Positions 61,319-64,000 of a stretch of 64,000 nt of DNA are shown piece after piece. The notes beneath the pieces are model-generated. The model did not search any database and was not told where the DNA came from. It saw nothing but the letters and a program-made list of their open reading frames with translations. The translations under genes were made by a program, and so were the position numbers. Source of the stretch: Exophiala sp. HKRS030 (Eukaryota > Ascomycota > Eurotiomycetes > Chaetothyriales > Herpotrichiellaceae); assembly GCA_023897205.1 (NCBI GenBank), contig JAHWDD010000001.1:1426001-1490000 (forward strand), read 5' to 3'. Position 1 is the stretch's first letter. Each line of letters starts with the position of its first letter.

Positions 61319-64000
61319 TCAAGATTCTCTAGTTACTTCGAGCGAGTCGGAGGCAGTCGCATCGCGAGTCACCGTTGTTTCTGCATCAGCGGCGTCATTG
61401 TTTTGACCGTCAACTGTAGTTGCGTTCTCTTGTTCGTCACGCTCATGCTTTAATCTTGCGGCCTCGCTTTGCAAATAACTCGCTCTTCTCTCGGCCTCTT
61501 GTTCATGCTTGTCGCTTACGTTGACGGCGAGGAAACTCTTCGGTAATTGGACTGTGTTGAACTTCGCTTTCAACGTCGAAATAACCTCTTTCCAGTCTTG
61601 ATGATTGGTCAAGGATCGTCTTGGTGCTGATCCAATCGCATGTTTGGAATCGAGAGAAATGTCGAGGGGATCAATAGTGTGGCAACCAGGCGATATGGAA
61701 ATGCGAATTGAATAAGTCGACTCGGCTGTGTCAGCATCCTTGGCCTCGTACAATTCAAAGCAGATCTGGGAAAGGTAGTCTAGCTCTGGAATGGTGGATC
61801 GCTTAATCTTGGTATGGATTCCACCTTCCATGATGCAGTTGAGGAGTGTGTAGATGTGGGATTCCTTGGTGAAGTAGATGAAAGACTTTGCATCGCTAGA
61901 CGCTTGCAACTCCTCGAGGTCGTCCACAATCTCTCGTAGCAGCGGAAGTGAAGTCAAGAGGCCAATCTCTAACTTCTCTTCGTCGCTGATACCGTACTCC
62001 TGTGGCCCGATGTAGTCGAATAAGATTTTGCTGTACCGGTACAGTTCTCTCAGACGACCAAGACGTTGATCGAGACTTGACTTGCTTTCGGAAGACCCAC
62101 TGAACAGCTTGAAGTAAGAAGCACCCTGTTCCCACGAATTAAGTGGTGGAGCTGGCACAGGCTGTTTTAAGATAGATTGTCTTCTCAAACCGATCTTGTG
62201 AGCAAACGAGTGTTTGTCAGAGAGACTACCAGAAGCAGACACATTGCTTTCATGACGGCTTTTACCAACAGGTGAAACAGAGCCCTCGACCTGCTCCTGC
62301 TCAATCGGACTTGCTGACGCTGCAATACTCTCCTCTTTGGCCATGTCGTCCAGGAGTGATTGGCTAGGCGTAAAGACCCATTCCAGGAACTGCTTATTGT
62401 GGAGTGCATCGTATTTCATGGTGTCGTACAGCTCGGAGATCTTACTGGGATCAGCCTTCTCAGTATCGCAAAACTCGGAAAACAACTTCTCCCAGCGTTC
62501 TTTGAAGAGTTCCGGGTCTTCTCCAGTGCACCATCGGGACTGAATGGAAGCAACAGACAAGCCCTCCTTGTTCGCATCCTTTGATTCTGGACTGCCACTG
62601 ATAGCAGCGAGTGATGCGGCAGCCCCGCTTGTAAGCTTCTTGAAGTTGTGCCTCATGACCCGCCGGTGGAATTTCAAGAGATCGATAACATTCTGCATGA
62701 CCACAAATGGAGACGCCACGTCTTTGGGCCATGCAAATGCTTCTGGGACACTGCCTTCGCGAAGAAGGTGCTTAAGCTTCTTCTTGACTTTGTCCATGAC
62801 ATCTTTAGCCGCATTGGAGTCGTCCAGAAGATCTTTACGAACCTGGATAAAATCTTCTGGTATGTCTTGACGATCCAGGAATGCAGCAGCAAAGATTTGT
62901 GCACTGGTCTTGACTCGTTTCTCAGAGCTGGTGAATATGCGTACATCATTCAACACTTCTCTATTGAGCAACTTGAAGTCGTCACGCATGTTAGCTCCTA
63001 AGTCCTGAGACTGATAACGGGCAGAGTGCGTTGGCTCGCCTCCCCATTTCATAACCAGTTGCAATTTGTCTAGGACAAGGTCATTCTCCGCTGCCGAGAA
63101 CCTTGAAAAGGTCGCTCCGGACATGGAATCGCTTCTAGTTTGTGGCCGGTGCAATTGATTAGGGTCTTTCAGATCCGGTATCGAGCCCGAACGGTCGGCA
63201 AGGGGCGAGTCACAGATCTGAAATGGTTCTGTCTCAGGTATCGACAGCACGGATGGACTGCTCGGGTTGGCAGGATCACTCATGTTTGCCTGCATCTCCT
63301 CCGGTTTCCGCTTCCGAAACATTGGCTTGATCTGCACCTTCGTGCCAGGTTGGGAACCTTTCTTTGCAAGGGCGATTCGCAGATTATGCAACTTGTCTGG
63401 GTCTTCGAGGTGGTCCTTCTGTGCGGTCTTGACCGCAGCTTCAACGCTTGCCAGAGCAGCTTCGCCTTTGAGCAGTACTTCCTCGTGGTGGCCTTTAAGA
63501 AGATCAGCAAACACCTGAGAATGAGCGGTAAATTTGATCTTCTGCTTTGGAGTCCTGTCCGCATGTCTGATGACTGTCACGAAGCCCTTGAGTTTCCAAG
63601 AATGTTTTGAGCTAGGCATCGGAGCCGGTGCATCTTGTTCCTTAGCAGACGACATCGCCTCTCCTGATGCAGTGCCTATCGGTGCCGTTTGCACGACTGG
63701 AGGAGGTAGCATTTCTGTATTGTCCATAGCTCTCGGCATGGTCTGCGCGTTGGTACTTCTCTCCATAGTTGGCGGCGAGCTAAGGGGAGTCGTCATCGTC
63801 GAAGATTTCGAAGAGGTGGCAGCTGTAGACTGGTGATGTCTGTTGGAGTGAGGCAGATGCTGAGAGAGCTTATTCATACTTGGTGACTTCAAAATCGTCT
63901 TAAGGGCTGAACGATGAGGGTGATTAGAGCCCCCCTGGCGGCGAACTGGAAGTTCACCACTTGAATCCGGTGACGGCTCCTCAGTCCAACCGTTCTCCAG
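61319..64000 (-). CDS. VIP1: VIP1/PPIP5K inositol pyrophosphate kinase-phosphatase, 3' part
   Basis: The frame is open from the right edge (64000) to the stop at 61319: 893 residues, partial at its N-terminus. VIP1/PPIP5K makes and breaks 1-PP-inositol pyrophosphates, which signal phosphate and energy state in the cytosol. The ATP-grasp kinase domain must lie beyond the window. Visible are the linker LPVRRQGGSNHPHRSALKTI and the histidine-acid-phosphatase domain starting WKLKGFVTVIRHADRTPKQK (RHADR codons at about 63554-63568). The family stretches LLKGHHEEVLLKGEAAL, FTSSEKRVKTSAQIFAAAFL and SFIYFTKESHIYTLLNCIME follow. The C-terminus is Thr/Asp-rich (DAADAETTVTRDATASDS). No intron is visible in this part. 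Confidence 0.94.
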   Translation of the reverse strand: MENGWTEEPSPDSSGELPVRRQGGSNHPHRSALKTILKSPSMNKLSQHLPHSNRHHQSTAATSSKSSTMTTPLSSPPTMERSTNAQTMPRAMDNTEMLPPPVVQTAPIGTASGEAMSSAKEQDAPAPMPSSKHSWKLKGFVTVIRHADRTPKQKIKFTAHSQVFADLLKGHHEEVLLKGEAALASVEAAVKTAQKDHLEDPDKLHNLRIALAKKGSQPGTKVQIKPMFRKRKPEEMQANMSDPANPSSPSVLSIPETEPFQICDSPLADRSGSIPDLKDPNQLHRPQTRSDSMSGATFSRFSAAENDLVLDKLQLVMKWGGEPTHSARYQSQDLGANMRDDFKLLNREVLNDVRIFTSSEKRVKTSAQIFAAAFLDRQDIPEDFIQVRKDLLDDSNAAKDVMDKVKKKLKHLLREGSVPEAFAWPKDVASPFVVMQNVIDLLKFHRRVMRHNFKKLTSGAAASLAAISGSPESKDANKEGLSVASIQSRWCTGEDPELFKERWEKLFSEFCDTEKADPSKISELYDTMKYDALHNKQFLEWVFTPSQSLLDDMAKEESIAASASPIEQEQVEGSVSPVGKSRHESNVSASGSLSDKHSFAHKIGLRRQSILKQPVPAPPLNSWEQGASYFKLFSGSSESKSSLDQRLGRLRELYRYSKILFDYIGPQEYGISDEEKLEIGLLTSLPLLREIVDDLEELQASSDAKSFIYFTKESHIYTLLNCIMEGGIHTKIKRSTIPELDYLSQICFELYEAKDADTAESTYSIRISISPGCHTIDPLDISLDSKHAIGSAPRRSLTNHQDWKEVISTLKAKFNTVQLPKSFLAVNVSDKHEQEAERRASYLQSEAARLKHERDEQENATTVDGQNNDAADAETTVTRDATASDSLEVTRES

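Overview
The window is nuclear DNA from a filamentous ascomycete (Pezizomycotina). The evidence is compact genes with many 45-90 nt introns carrying GTAAGT/GTGAGT-type donors and CAG/TAG acceptors, three Zn2Cys6 transcription factors, an RTA1-family membrane protein, a peroxisomal uricase, a yeast-type TYR1 and a fungal GH3/PA14 beta-glucosidase. A class-level placement (for example Eurotiomycetes) is only a guess. I predicted 24 protein-coding genes, most with exon joins that I checked for reading phase. I saw no tRNA, rRNA, CRISPR array, virus-like gene or intact transposon.

Left part (1-18 kb), mostly housekeeping: TYR1 (prephenate dehydrogenase) divergent from RPS14/uS11; AAR2 (U5 snRNP assembly); RPS16/uS9 divergent from the mitochondrial ribosomal protein uL13m; uricase with a C-terminal AKL; a Rictor/TSC11-type TORC2 subunit; and a two-RING plus LON-domain protein.

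Middle part (18-31 kb), accessory: after a thioredoxin-like protein come a small cupin, a zinc-less MDR/quinone-oxidoreductase-like enzyme, a Zn2Cys6 factor, an alpha/beta hydrolase, an AhpD/carboxymuconolactone-decarboxylase-like protein and an intracellular GH3 beta-glucosidase. Three promoter intervals here each carry a CGG-N4-CCG inverted repeat: cupin/MDR, the factor itself, and hydrolase/AhpD-like. I found no such site when reading the other large intergenic stretches by eye. This suggests a small, self-regulated catabolic or detoxification cluster, and it is the best candidate for an undescribed system in the window.

Right part (31-64 kb): an RBM25-type splicing factor (RRM plus PWI), a 1004-residue Zn2Cys6 factor with an unusually long zinc-loop and a sharp GC-rich 3' third, an unknown four-exon gene, NCA2, a SEC4/Rab8-type GTPase, profilin, an RTA1-type membrane protein divergent from a third Zn2Cys6 factor, a palindrome-rich gene-free patch, a single-pass membrane protein with an acidic Ser/Asp tract, a 73-residue probable mitochondrial protein, and the C-terminal part of VIP1/PPIP5K running off the right edge.

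A notable non-coding feature is a 9-mer, TACGGAGTA or its reverse complement. I count at least 15 perfect copies, all outside exons, where about 0.5 would be expected at random.
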